Counted from the stretch's first letter, positions 8,547-17,693 are shown. The stretch: DNA of 64,000 bases from Vibrio cyclitrophicus (GCA_023206055.1 CP065367.1:1054001-1118000); one strand, 5' to 3'. Made by a program: numbers and translations. The notes: generated from the letters alone by a model not told the origin.

Positions 8547-10547
8547 TTAAACGAACAAAGTAACACCGGTTTCTTGGTTAATGGAAATAGATTGCGTCAC
8601 TCCATTTCTTACCAATCTTAAATTGATAACATCTGATCGCCACTCGATATCAGAAACTCGAACCTCATCGTTTTGCGTCAAGTTATGTATAGTAGCAACT
8701 TTAAGAACCGCTTCTTGGCTACGCAAAATCGTGTAAGCTAAATCGCTGGTTGCAGGGTTGTCTGGCGCATACCCCATCAACAATATCGCTGAGCACTCCG
8801 TTATAATCTGCTGATTAAACTCAGTTTGCCCATCAATCGAATAACGTAAATCAATAGACTCTTCAAGTGTCGCCTCATGGCAACTCGTCATCCTTGATAA
8901 AGGCCCATCTAACGGATTGTCGCAAGCTTGCGCCAGAGCCAAAGAACGGTGTAGCCCTCTAACATGCCAAACCAAATCCAGTTGTTGGTGGTGAGGGTTT
9001 TCCACTGTATTGAACTCAATCGCGACATCCCCTAGCCATAGAACTTGGCGACGAAACACCACATCTTTGTACGCAGCTAAATCCCACTGAACAATAATAT
9101 GACTGTCGACGGTCGGTAACTCGCCACACCAATCAGTTTGTGTGTCTAACCATGTGTAGGACGGTTCTTTTACAAACGTGTTTACTTGCGGATTAGCTGG
9201 CGGTTGGTTCTTCTGATTCACCGCCAAGGTGTTGTGCGTCACCGTATTTTTATAATACCCATAATGCAGCTCAGCCCCATACCCTGTTGTTCCTAAGTCA
9301 GGCAAAATTTCTTTACCGTTTCGAGTAATGATCATTCCTAAACGGTCATAATGATCGTGCTCACCACCATACGGAGAATGCTTAATGAGTAGCATGTTAT
9401 CGAACTCTCGATCGTGCATGATCGTGATGCCCGATTGTTCTGCATGAATAGATTGGCATGTAAGCGACTTCGCGGCAGGCAATACATCTACGCCGTACAG
9501 TAGCGCGTCGATATTGTTGCGAGGCTTATCTTGATAGATATTCTGCAACGCCGATGCGAACAAAGGGTCGCGAAACTCGCGGTAGCCGAATTCAAACAGG
9601 TGGCTATGAGTTAACTTCTCTTGACCCGCAATACAATCATTAAGGCGTGGAAAGTCACCCGTATTGATCAGTAGCTTAAGCGGGAATGCCAACATGGTAT
9701 GGAAGTTTGGCACCGATTGTAGTGAGTACTCTGTTTTACATGCCATTTTTTCGAAATTCAGAAGCGCTTGTAAAGCGTAGTAATGATAATGGATTGAACC
9801 TTCAAACCATAAGCCCTCTCCTTTTACACCATGCTCTAACTGATACTTCAAGCCATAAGGAGTGTTCACCGAGAAGTCGATGAATTTTCGCTCGCCAAGA
9901 ATCAAACCGATCACACCAATAGTCGCAGAAATCTTCATTTCATGGTTGTGCAATTGATCAGCTCGATGTTGCATCAAGAACTCAGCGCCTTCGCGTAACA
10001 AGCGCTGCTCAATAAACAATTGCTCTTCGCTATTCAAATGCTCTTTAACGAAATCATAGCCTCGGGCAAAATCAATATTGCAATTCGCTTCACAGAGGGT
10101 CTGCGCGTTTGCTTTGCCTGGGCCGTTATATGGAATACCGCCGTGCTCTTCATAATTCGGATAGTGTTCGGCATAACCTAATAAGATCTCACGAACTTTT
10201 TCTAAGTATTTACGGTCTTGAGTAATCTGCCAAAGTAAGCCTAAGTCATTACACGCTTTCGAATTAAGACCATTCAGCCAACGCCACCATGCACCGTCAT
10301 AGGGTTCTCCAGTAAACACCTCGCCATCAACAGGGCACACATGCTCAGTAGGTCTTTCTCTATCCCAACTTAAGCGAACTCCATGCTTAGGGCAAAAGTA
10401 ATATAGATTCCATGTTGCGCGGGCATCAGGTGGCACGAGAGTGTCTGAAGTAAGCACGACCTGATTATCTTGAATAATTTGTTCGATGATCTCTAGACTG
10501 GCATTTTGACGAATAACCGCCATTTCTTGAGAGGTAAACTGCAACAT
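8547..10547 (-). CDS. heparinase II/III-like polysaccharide lyase, cytoplasmic
   Basis: 666 residues in the alpha/alpha-toroid plus beta-sandwich lyase architecture shared by PL12, PL15, PL17 and PL21. An N-terminal toroid contains LHNHEMKISATIG and GSIHYHYYALQ (about residues 200-255), the region of the catalytic His/Tyr; the Heparinase_II_III domain carries GGEHDHYDRLGM and THNTLAVNQKNQ. There is no signal peptide, so it should act inside the cell on imported oligosaccharide, as an exo-lyase releasing an unsaturated uronate. It is the last gene of a symporter-uxaC-lyase unit, starting 9 nt after uxaC. The neighbours argue for a glucuronate- or galacturonate-type substrate rather than alginate, but the PL subfamily cannot be fixed here. 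Confidence 0.8.
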   Translation of the reverse strand: MLQFTSQEMAVIRQNASLEIIEQIIQDNQVVLTSDTLVPPDARATWNLYYFCPKHGVRLSWDRERPTEHVCPVDGEVFTGEPYDGAWWRWLNGLNSKACNDLGLLWQITQDRKYLEKVREILLGYAEHYPNYEEHGGIPYNGPGKANAQTLCEANCNIDFARGYDFVKEHLNSEEQLFIEQRLLREGAEFLMQHRADQLHNHEMKISATIGVIGLILGERKFIDFSVNTPYGLKYQLEHGVKGEGLWFEGSIHYHYYALQALLNFEKMACKTEYSLQSVPNFHTMLAFPLKLLINTGDFPRLNDCIAGQEKLTHSHLFEFGYREFRDPLFASALQNIYQDKPRNNIDALLYGVDVLPAAKSLTCQSIHAEQSGITIMHDREFDNMLLIKHSPYGGEHDHYDRLGMIITRNGKEILPDLGTTGYGAELHYGYYKNTVTHNTLAVNQKNQPPANPQVNTFVKEPSYTWLDTQTDWCGELPTVDSHIIVQWDLAAYKDVVFRRQVLWLGDVAIEFNTVENPHHQQLDLVWHVRGLHRSLALAQACDNPLDGPLSRMTSCHEATLEESIDLRYSIDGQTEFNQQIITECSAILLMGYAPDNPATSDLAYTILRSQEAVLKVATIHNLTQNDEVRVSDIEWRSDVINLRLVRNGVTQSISINQETGVTLFV

Positions 10548-10556
10548 AATGGATAC

Positions 10557-11981
10557 CTATACTAAATCTTTAAATGGATGAAAATTGAAGTATTGTTTGG
10601 CATTTTGATAACAGATGTTCTCGACAGTCTGTTTAAGCAAAGGCTCATCATTCGGTAACTCTCCTTCATCAACCCACCTACCAAGTAAGTTACATAGAAT
10701 ACGACGAAAATAGTCATGACGAGAGAGTGACAAGACGCTGCGAGAGTCGGTTAACATTCCTACAAAGCGTCCTAGAGCCCCTAAATTTGCTAGATCTTGA
10801 AGTTGTTTTTCCATACCCGCCTTATGATCGTTAAACCACCACGCAGAACCAAGCTGGACTTTACCTGGCTGCGCATCACTGTCTTGAAAGGCGCCTATGA
10901 TTGACCCAAGCACTGGGCTATCTTTCGGGTTAAGGCTATATACGATGGTCTGAGGGAGTTGGCGGTCTTGATCTAACAAACTCAATAAATGACTCAGGTT
11001 TTCTGCAATTGGGTTGTCACTGATTACACTGAAACCCGTACCGCCACCTAGATCATCAAAGCGGCGCTTATTCACATTAGTTAACACGCCAATGTGAACT
11101 TGCATCGACCAACCATGCTTATGATAAGCCTTACCAAGCACTTCAAAAACGGCGGTCTTAAACTGAGAAACCTCTTCACTATTCAGCGTATCACCACGTT
11201 TGACCTTAGTTATAGCTTGGTCAAGTACGTCGGGATGATAGTGTGAAAATTCCACAATTTTTAACCCCAAATCAGATAATCGACAGTTGTGCTGTGCAAA
11301 ATAATCCACGCGCGAAGTAATTGCTTGAGCGTAAGTCGCAAAATCGACCACATCAATATCGGTGATCGATGCCAGTGAATTGAGCGTCTTTAAAAAGCTA
11401 TTTTGATTCTCGATTTCAATCAGGCCGTCAGCACGGAATGTCGGTAAGACTGTTACAGCAAACCCTGAACGATTGAGTTTATCGTGATAGTTCAGATCAC
11501 TCAGTGGATCATCAGTGGTGCACAAGGTATCCACTCGACTGTCTTTGAGGAGAGCTTGAAATCGGTGAGACTCTTGATTGAGTTTTTGATTGCAACGTTG
11601 CCAAATAACATCGCAGTTCTCTGGGTTGAGTAACAAATCGAGGTCGAAGTATTTCTTGAGCTCTAAGTGACACCAGTGATACAGCGGATTGCCGATAAGA
11701 TACGGCATGGTTTCACACCACTTTTGAAACTTTTCATAATCACTCGCGTCACCCGTGATGTAATGTTCATCGACTCCGTTACTGCGTAACGCACGCCACA
11801 GGTAGTGATCGCAACTCAACCAAGCCTGAGCAATATTGTCGTATTGATGGTTGTCATAAATTTCTTTGGCATCTAGATGATTGTGATAGTCAATAATGGG
11901 AAGCCCTGCCGCGTATTCGTGATATAAACGCTTAGCGGTATCCCCCTGCAATAGAAAATCTTTATGCATGTATGAAGACAT
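10557..11981 (-). CDS. uxaC: glucuronate/galacturonate isomerase
   Basis: 474 residues, the usual UxaC length (about 470). The metal-site motif YHNH (IIDYHNHLDAKEI) is near residue 33 and the conserved TTDDPLSDLNYH segment lies near residue 160. The enzyme isomerises D-glucuronate to D-fructuronate or D-galacturonate to D-tagaturonate in the cytosol. It sits between the symporter and the lyase, implying that the imported oligosaccharide yields a saturated hexuronate. The downstream enzymes UxaA/UxaB/UxuA/UxuB are not in the window. Confidence 0.95.
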   Translation of the reverse strand: MSSYMHKDFLLQGDTAKRLYHEYAAGLPIIDYHNHLDAKEIYDNHQYDNIAQAWLSCDHYLWRALRSNGVDEHYITGDASDYEKFQKWCETMPYLIGNPLYHWCHLELKKYFDLDLLLNPENCDVIWQRCNQKLNQESHRFQALLKDSRVDTLCTTDDPLSDLNYHDKLNRSGFAVTVLPTFRADGLIEIENQNSFLKTLNSLASITDIDVVDFATYAQAITSRVDYFAQHNCRLSDLGLKIVEFSHYHPDVLDQAITKVKRGDTLNSEEVSQFKTAVFEVLGKAYHKHGWSMQVHIGVLTNVNKRRFDDLGGGTGFSVISDNPIAENLSHLLSLLDQDRQLPQTIVYSLNPKDSPVLGSIIGAFQDSDAQPGKVQLGSAWWFNDHKAGMEKQLQDLANLGALGRFVGMLTDSRSVLSLSRHDYFRRILCNLLGRWVDEGELPNDEPLLKQTVENICYQNAKQYFNFHPFKDLV

Positions 11982-12075
11982 AATTCAAACTCTTGTAAAA
12001 AACTGTATTGATAAACTTTAGGGAAAAACTCAGTCATGAAATTGTTTCCTAAAGCCCCTCTACGAGTTAGTTCAT

Positions 12076-12106
12076 ATAGGCCAGAGAGACACTCTCTCTG
12101 ACCTAT
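12076..12106 (-). promoter_or_regulatory. intercistronic hairpin between symporter and uxaC
   Basis: A 13-bp stem with loop AGTGT forms on the minus-strand RNA (arms ATAGGTCAGAGAG and CTCTCTGGCCTAT). The one non-Watson-Crick position is a U-G pair on this strand but a C-A mismatch on the other, so the structure belongs to the operon RNA. No U-run follows; it probably stabilises or segments the transcript rather than ending it. Confidence 0.6.
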
Positions 12107-12141
12107 ACTCGTATTACTTTTACCTAACTAGTTGCTGCTGA

Positions 12142-13908
12142 TTACTTGGATGTAGACATTTCTAACCGAGGTGTTTTTCTAGCACTCTTTAATAATAGAG
12201 AACCCACAGTTACAATTACCGCACCACAGAACACAAAGGCCATACGCCCCCAGAATGGGTTCGGAATGAGTACCATTGCCGTGACAAGAGCACCGAAAAC
12301 CAGAATGAGCTTGCCTAACATGTCACGTTGCTGACGATCCATCTCATCTTGTCCTTCAGATTCGATTACAGGGGTTGCAACATCACTCCAAAACTCTTTA
12401 AGTTCTGTGTTTCTTTCGCCCACTGGCTCTTTGTAGAACTTGGTTGTTAGACAGAAGAAACCACCCGTAATCACAAGGTGACCAATAACCCCAAGCAGAA
12501 CTTTTAGGTCACTCGCTTCACGTCCAGTGAACGGAACCTCTAGGTTTAATAGGTTGGCAACGACTTCTGCTGTAAGCACAAAACTCACGACGTAAGACAC
12601 CAACATACCCACTGCCAATGTCGCCCAAGCAGCCCAGTCGGGAGTTTTCTTAATAAACATACCGAAAAATAAAGGCACTAGAATTGGCATTTGTAACAGC
12701 GTACTTACGTACATCATTGCATCGAAAAGGCTCAGACCTCGAAGAGAGTTAATGAACAGAGCCACCATGATGATCAATATGCCAAAGACCATGGTCATGA
12801 ATTGACTCACTCGCATCAGCTTCTTGTCATCCGCATTTTTGTCCATGATTGGTGCATAAAAGTTACGCACAAATACACCTGAATTTCGGTTCAAACCTGA
12901 ATCCATTGAAGACATGGTTGCCGCAAATACAGCCGACATCAGCAGCCCCACCATACCAACCGGCATGACGTTTTCGACAAACACTAGGTAAACCGCATCC
13001 GCCGCTTTATTGCCAAGTTCAGCCGCGTGCACAGTTGCAGCTTCAGGATAAATAATTGCCGTTACCCAAGGTGGTAAGAACCAAATCGCAGGTCCGATCA
13101 ACATCAATGCAAATGCTAGGAGTGCTGCTTTACGTGCATTAACGGAATCTTTTGCCGTCAAGAAACGATATGAATCTTGCATGTTGTTGATATTTTGCAG
13201 TTGCTTAACGAACATGAAGATAAACCAAGATACGAACAACAATGGGTAGTTCATATCAGAGCCCATGACACTATCGGCAGGGAACTGCTCGATCAGATTC
13301 GCTGGACCGCCAATTTTTGCCAACGCAGCCACAGCACAAACCACCGTCACCGCCATGATCACAACCATTTGCACAAAGTCTGAGGCAACGACCCCCCATG
13401 CTCCGCCCAGTACTGAAATAAAGAGAACAATCAAACCTGTAACAACAATCGTTGTTTCGATATCAACTTTAAACACAGCACTAACGAAGAGTGCGAGACC
13501 GTTTAGCCAAATACCGGTGTAAACCACGCTTGTCGGCATTGTTGCCCATGTAAACACTTGTTCATTCGTTGCACCGAAACGACGGCGAACACCTTCAATA
13601 GGTGTAACAACACGCATTTGACGAAAGCGGTACGAAAAGAACAGCCACGAAAGTAGAAAGCCAAATGCGTTCGCCATAAAGATAACCATGATCGGAAACC
13701 CATCGGTAAAAGCTTTGCCCGCAGCACCAGTAAATGTCCAAGCACTAAACTGCGTCATGAACGCGGTAGAGCCAACCATCCACCACAACATCTTGCCCCC
13801 TCCACGAAAGTAGTCACTGGTAGAGTTGCCTGCAAAACGTTTAAAGATGACGCCAATCGCTATCATAAAGATAAAGTAGACACCAACAACGAGCATGTCG
13901 ATATTCAT
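12142..13908 (-). CDS. sodium:solute symporter (SSS), uronate-oligosaccharide uptake
   Basis: 588 residues with about 14 predicted helices, the SSS/SLC5 size and pattern (FKRFAGNSTSDYFRGGGKML near the N terminus is the typical cytosolic loop between helices 1 and 2). A strong AAGGGG Shine-Dalgarno precedes the ATG. Being first in a unit with UxaC and an intracellular lyase, it most likely imports short unsaturated uronate oligosaccharides with Na+, as ToaA-type symporters do for alginate oligomers in V. splendidus. The exact substrate is inferred from context only. Confidence 0.85.
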   Translation of the reverse strand: MNIDMLVVGVYFIFMIAIGVIFKRFAGNSTSDYFRGGGKMLWWMVGSTAFMTQFSAWTFTGAAGKAFTDGFPIMVIFMANAFGFLLSWLFFSYRFRQMRVVTPIEGVRRRFGATNEQVFTWATMPTSVVYTGIWLNGLALFVSAVFKVDIETTIVVTGLIVLFISVLGGAWGVVASDFVQMVVIMAVTVVCAVAALAKIGGPANLIEQFPADSVMGSDMNYPLLFVSWFIFMFVKQLQNINNMQDSYRFLTAKDSVNARKAALLAFALMLIGPAIWFLPPWVTAIIYPEAATVHAAELGNKAADAVYLVFVENVMPVGMVGLLMSAVFAATMSSMDSGLNRNSGVFVRNFYAPIMDKNADDKKLMRVSQFMTMVFGILIIMVALFINSLRGLSLFDAMMYVSTLLQMPILVPLFFGMFIKKTPDWAAWATLAVGMLVSYVVSFVLTAEVVANLLNLEVPFTGREASDLKVLLGVIGHLVITGGFFCLTTKFYKEPVGERNTELKEFWSDVATPVIESEGQDEMDRQQRDMLGKLILVFGALVTAMVLIPNPFWGRMAFVFCGAVIVTVGSLLLKSARKTPRLEMSTSK

Positions 13909-13944
13909 TACGAACCCCTTTTCATTATTGTTCCGTTTGAATGA

Positions 13945-13970
13945 TTTAATTTTTAAAATACTGTTTCATT
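13945..13970. promoter_or_regulatory. candidate KdgR-type operator upstream of the symporter
   Basis: The core TTTTTAAAA-TACTG-TTTCA matches the TTTTTGAAA-CGACA-TTTCA core of the perfect palindrome between kduD and the IclR gene, with the same 5-nt spacer. It lies 37-62 nt before the symporter start, a natural position for repression. The outer arms match only partly. Confidence 0.5.
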
Positions 13971-14264
13971 ATTACATTAACGACATTTTATTTAAGGGTG
14001 TTCTATGGTTTTTGTGATCTAAACAATGTAAAAGTCATACAAATTAGATCGAGTTTGAATTATCGAGAACGACGTTTTTTGTGTTCTAGAGATCACTAAT
14101 CAATATTTGGATACATCGTGGATCAAGCAACCACAAATTGATCCCGAAACCTTAAGTTAAGGCGACAAAAATACGAGTCTAGATGGGCGTACAAAGCTAT
14201 TATTCGTGCGTCTAATACTTTGGCGTTTGCCAAACATCAGCCACGAATTAGCCAAACACCTGAT
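13971..14264. other. intergenic region between RpiB-like gene and symporter
   Basis: Non-coding; together with the operator-like site it must hold the promoter of the symporter-uxaC-lyase unit. No further open frame or repeat was seen. Confidence 0.5.
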
Positions 14265-14293
14265 AAAAAAAAGCCAGCCTCATAGGGCTGGCT
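14265..14293 (-). terminator. intrinsic terminator of the kduD-rpiB unit
   Basis: An 8-bp stem (AGCCAGCC/GGCTGGCT) is followed on the minus-strand RNA by a run of eight U. It separates the upstream four-gene unit from the symporter unit, so the locus has two transcripts. Confidence 0.85.
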
Positions 14294-14314
14294 CTCTCAA
14301 ATCAAGCGGTAGAA

Positions 14315-14953
14315 TTAGTCCAGAAGTGAACGAACATAATCAGCAATGTCTTGATTTTGGCAGTTGTCAAAGAAACACTGTTGGAAGCGAGGGCTACCCA
14401 CAGCAGTCTTCACAAGATCTTGGTCGATTGCGCGCAGTGAATCAATAAAGTTATCCTTCACCACTGCCGCTTTCACCTCATTAAGAAGTGCAGCATTGCG
14501 CTGTTGTGGCTCAGCTCGCTCTAATGGGTAACCTTGACCACGCTCACCCGTGAAGGCTTTTTCAAAGATGTAACGAACGTTCAGTTCACCAGCCCAACCA
14601 AAACCTTTCGCAAAAGCGAGCGCTATAGCATTACCATTGTTGATTTGGTTAAACAGGAACGCATCAGAAGGCTCTAAACAGTAACCACAAACCACGCCTG
14701 GATGTAAGTTCAGTGACATTAAAGCACCTTGGCCAGTGCCACACCCTGTCACAACAAAGTCAACAGCCTTTGAGTTGATCAGAATGCTCGCCATAATGCC
14801 CAGGTGAATATACGTTAGGTGGTGATCGTTCTCGTCAGTCATTCCTAGGTTGAAAACATCGTGACCAAAGCCACCAGCAACTGATTCTAGTTCAGCTGAT
14901 ACCATTGCATTTTTGCCTGCTTGGCTGTTTTCCATCATTAATGCGATTTTCAT
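14315..14953 (-). CDS. RpiB/LacA-family isomerase, likely 5-keto-4-deoxyuronate isomerase (DhuI-like)
   Basis: 212 residues, longer than RpiB of the pentose pathway (about 150). The family core VVTGCGTGQGALMSLNLHPGV contains the active-site region and SDAFLFNQINNGNAIALA follows. In Gram-positive glycosaminoglycan loci an RpiB-family protein (DhuI) isomerises 4-deoxy-5-keto-uronate ahead of an SDR reductase. Here KduI is absent and this gene lies beside kdgF and kduD, so the same step is the best inference. A GGGAG Shine-Dalgarno supports the start. A sugar-phosphate substrate cannot be excluded. Confidence 0.75.
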   Translation of the reverse strand: MKIALMMENSQAGKNAMVSAELESVAGGFGHDVFNLGMTDENDHHLTYIHLGIMASILINSKAVDFVVTGCGTGQGALMSLNLHPGVVCGYCLEPSDAFLFNQINNGNAIALAFAKGFGWAGELNVRYIFEKAFTGERGQGYPLERAEPQQRNAALLNEVKAAVVKDNFIDSLRAIDQDLVKTAVGSPRFQQCFFDNCQNQDIADYVRSLLD

Positions 14954-15024
14954 TTACTATCTCCCGCAGCATTGCTGCAAATTTAAAAATTAGTGCTCAA
15001 ATGTTCGTTCTAAAAATTTAGAGC

Positions 15025-15345
15025 TTAAACAAAGTCTTTACGCATTGGCGTAAAGTTATCAATTAATACGCCGGCTTCTAGGCAAACACAGCCATGTTCG
15101 ATACCCGGCTCTTTGTACATAGTATCGCCCGCGCGCACCACTTTCGTTACATCGCCAATAGTGAACTCAAAAGCTCCCGACAAAACGTATGTGAGCTGCT
15201 CATGAGGATGGGTATGCAGCGCACCAACAGCGCCTGTTTCGAAATGAACTTCTACAGCCATCACGTTCTCGCTATGAGCAAGCACCTTGCGAGAAACTCC
15301 CGCACCAAGATCTTCCATTTTCACGTCTTCGTTATACACAAACAT
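15025..15345 (-). CDS. kdgF: KdgF-type cupin, unsaturated uronate linearisation
   Basis: 106 residues from the ATG with an AGGAA Shine-Dalgarno; the longer frame upstream overlaps the preceding gene and is not needed. A single small cupin barrel with metal ligands GALHTHPHEQLTYVLSG and the second motif EPGIEHGCVCLEAG. KdgF catalyses ring opening of 4,5-unsaturated uronates to the 4-deoxy-5-keto form, feeding the isomerase encoded next. Length and motif order match the pectin/alginate-pathway KdgF proteins. Confidence 0.85.
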   Translation of the reverse strand: MFVYNEDVKMEDLGAGVSRKVLAHSENVMAVEVHFETGAVGALHTHPHEQLTYVLSGAFEFTIGDVTKVVRAGDTMYKEPGIEHGCVCLEAGVLIDNFTPMRKDFV

Positions 15346-15352
15346 GTCGTTC

Positions 15353-15877
15353 TTATTCCTGTTGTTGCAGCGTAATTTTGCACTTGGCGTTATCTTGGTA
15401 TAGACGAAAAATGGTGACGAGGTTAATCCCAATCACTGATATTTCCATCAGCGAGCCACCAATTGAACCAATAATTAGATTATTAGTTAACCAACATATG
15501 GCCCCTAATAAAAAGCCGACTCTAAGTGCAATACCATTCAATCTAAATATTGAGTACGTTCCAATAATCGTTCCGGCTAAGGGCAGAAGTTGATACCAAT
15601 GCTCAGCAAAACCGATTCCACTGCCAACCGCAAGGGCAATAAATAACCCTGCAGCCCACAGCGATTTGGTATACATAGCGGTGCCAGTTCTGAGGGCTGA
15701 AATAAAAGCACCGATTGCCGATGTAATGGAACCCAATAATAAAAAGTGAATAAGATGGTTAACGTTCAACATCAACATAACCACTTTGAGCTTTTTGTCG
15801 TCCTTCTGGTAAAAGGTCGAAAGGCCCAGAAGAAAACTTAATAGCCCTACAGCTTGTGCAACGATCTCGTTAACCAT
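15353..15877 (-). CDS. YgjV-family inner-membrane protein
   Basis: 174 residues with about five hydrophobic helices and the YgjV-type N terminus (QAVGLLSFLLGLSTFYQKDDKKLK, then LNVNHLIHFLLLG). The family has no known activity. In E. coli ygjV lies beside uxaA/uxaC, so its presence inside this uronate operon repeats that linkage and suggests a real but undefined role, possibly transport or membrane-level support of uronate use. It is spaced 18 nt from kduD and 7 nt from kdgF. Confidence 0.7.
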   Translation of the reverse strand: MVNEIVAQAVGLLSFLLGLSTFYQKDDKKLKVVMLMLNVNHLIHFLLLGSITSAIGAFISALRTGTAMYTKSLWAAGLFIALAVGSGIGFAEHWYQLLPLAGTIIGTYSIFRLNGIALRVGFLLGAICWLTNNLIIGSIGGSLMEISVIGINLVTIFRLYQDNAKCKITLQQQE

Positions 15878-15895
15878 CTTATATTACAAATTTAG

Positions 15896-16657
15896 TTAGC
15901 GTGCTAACCATCCACCATCAACAGCAATGGTATAGCCATTAATGTAATCCGACGCAGGTGATGCTAAGAATACACATGGGCCAGCGACATCTTTAGGCGT
16001 CCCCCAGCGATCAGCAGGAATGCGCTCAAGGATAGCTTGGTTACGGTCAGCATCTTCACGCAGTGCTTGAGTATTGTTAGTTGCCATATATCCAGGAGCA
16101 ATCGCATTAACATTAATGTTATCGCTCGCCCATTCGTTCGCCATTGCACGGGTGATGCCCATTACAGCACTCTTAGACGCAGTATACGAAGGAACACGAA
16201 TACCACCTTGGAAAGAGAGCATTGATGCAATATTGATGATCTTGCCGCCAGTGCCTTGCGCTTTAAACTGCTTCGCAACCGACTGAGACATAAAGAAAAC
16301 AGTCTTAGTATTGATGTTCATTACGTCATCCCAGTTTTGCTCAGAAAACTCAATAGCGTCTTCACGACGAATGATGCCGGCATTGTTAACAAGGATGTCG
16401 ATGTGACCAAACTCAGTCAGTGCTTTATCGATGATTCCAGGAATATCTTCTTGCTTTAGAAGGTCAGCACGTACGTCTAAAAACGTATGACCCGCCGCAT
16501 TCATTTTTTCAATGGTCTCTGACGGCTCGACACGATTAACGCCAACCACTTTACATCCAGCTTCAGCCAGACCAATTGCCATACCTTGACCAAGGCCAGT
16601 ATCACAACCCGTCACTATCGCTACTTTACCTTCCAGATTGAATGACTCTAACATCAT
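15896..16657 (-). CDS. kduD: KduD, 2-dehydro-3-deoxy-D-gluconate 5-dehydrogenase (SDR)
   Basis: 253 residues from the ATG after a GAGGAA Shine-Dalgarno, the exact usual length for KduD. Classical short-chain dehydrogenase: cofactor motif TGCDTGLGQG, NNAG motif (DILVNNAGIIRRE), catalytic Ser-Tyr-Lys with YTASKSAV, and GYMATNNTQALR. It reduces 2,5-diketo-3-deoxygluconate to KDG in the cytosol with NAD(P)H. First gene of the minus-strand unit, facing the KdgR-like regulator across a palindromic operator. Confidence 0.9.
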   Translation of the reverse strand: MMLESFNLEGKVAIVTGCDTGLGQGMAIGLAEAGCKVVGVNRVEPSETIEKMNAAGHTFLDVRADLLKQEDIPGIIDKALTEFGHIDILVNNAGIIRREDAIEFSEQNWDDVMNINTKTVFFMSQSVAKQFKAQGTGGKIINIASMLSFQGGIRVPSYTASKSAVMGITRAMANEWASDNINVNAIAPGYMATNNTQALREDADRNQAILERIPADRWGTPKDVAGPCVFLASPASDYINGYTIAVDGGWLAR

Positions 16658-16750
16658 GTTTGCTTCCTCAATTACGTTTAGTGTTGTGGCATTTATGTAA
16701 TGTCGCCCACTCGATTTAGTCATACAATAAAACATAAATTCGTTGCTGAC

Positions 16751-16783
16751 AATTATTTTTGAAACGACATTTCAAAAATAATT
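16751..16783. promoter_or_regulatory. perfect palindrome, KdgR/IclR-family operator
   Basis: Arms AATTATTTTTGAAA and TTTCAAAAATAATT are exact reverse complements over 14 bp with spacer CGACA. The GAAA-N5-TTTC core resembles the KdgR consensus of enterobacteria. It lies midway between kduD (94 nt away) and the IclR gene (120 nt away), so one dimer could control both directions. Confidence 0.8.
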
Positions 16784-16903
16784 TACGATTAACTTAAAAG
16801 TTTGAAGTTGATCGTTCTCGTTTTATATTTTTTTGAAAAGGCTTTTTAGAAATTACGAAAAGTGGTATTTTGTCTTGATATTAGATAGCTCAAAGGAAGA
16901 AAA

Positions 16904-17689
16904 ATGGAGAAGTCCACCCAGCCAGAAGCCGTTTCATCGGTATTGAAAGTTTTTAATATTCTTGAATCTCTGGGGGAACAGAAGGAAATAGGCGTATCAG
17001 ACCTTTCACAACGTCTAATGATGTCTAAGGCCACTACCTACCGCTTTCTACAAACAATGAAAATGCTTGGCTATGTATCTCAACAAGGCGAAGCTGACAG
17101 ATACTCACTCACATTAAAGATGTTCGAACTCGGTTCAAAATCACTCGAGTGGGTAGATATGATCACAATTGCAGAGAAAGAGATGCGTGTGATTTCAGAA
17201 GAGACCAATGAAACCATTCACTTAGGTGCTTTGGATCATGGCTCTATCATCTACATACACAAAATCGATTCTAGCTTCGCCCTACGCATGCATTCTCGTG
17301 TTGGTCGAAGAAATCCGCTGCATACGACTGCAATCGGTAAGGTGTTATTGGCAGAACGTGACGAAGAATTCGTTCGCACTCAACTGGCAGACGCCGAGTT
17401 TGTCAAAAGCACAAAAAATACCCTCGAAAACGTCGACCAACTTGTCGATGAACTTAAAACGGTTAAGCTACAGCACTTTGGCGAAGATAATGAAGAACAA
17501 GAGCCTGGCTTACGTTGTATCGCAGCTCCTATTTACGACCGTTTTGGTACCGTAATTGCTGGTGTCTCAATTTCATTTCCTACCATACGATTTGATGAAG
17601 AGAAGAAAGCCCACTACGTGAAGTTACTGCACAACGCAGGCAGAAATATATCCAAGCAATTAGGGTTTAATGATTACCCAATCAAATAG
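16904..17689 (+). CDS. kdgR: IclR-family repressor, KdgR-like
   Basis: 261 residues, the size of E. coli KdgR (263). N-terminal winged helix (VLKVFNILESLGEQ...GVSDLSQRLMMSKATTYRFLQTM) followed by the IclR effector domain (IHKIDSSFALRMHSRVGRRNPLHTTAIGKVLLA, EPGLRCIAAPIYD). KdgR represses pectin/uronate genes and is released by KDG, the end product of the adjacent pathway. An AAGGAAG Shine-Dalgarno precedes the ATG. It is divergent from the operon it most likely controls and has its own terminator. Confidence 0.85.
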   Translation: MEKSTQPEAVSSVLKVFNILESLGEQKEIGVSDLSQRLMMSKATTYRFLQTMKMLGYVSQQGEADRYSLTLKMFELGSKSLEWVDMITIAEKEMRVISEETNETIHLGALDHGSIIYIHKIDSSFALRMHSRVGRRNPLHTTAIGKVLLAERDEEFVRTQLADAEFVKSTKNTLENVDQLVDELKTVKLQHFGEDNEEQEPGLRCIAAPIYDRFGTVIAGVSISFPTIRFDEEKKAHYVKLLHNAGRNISKQLGFNDYPIK

Positions 17690-17693
17690 TGAA

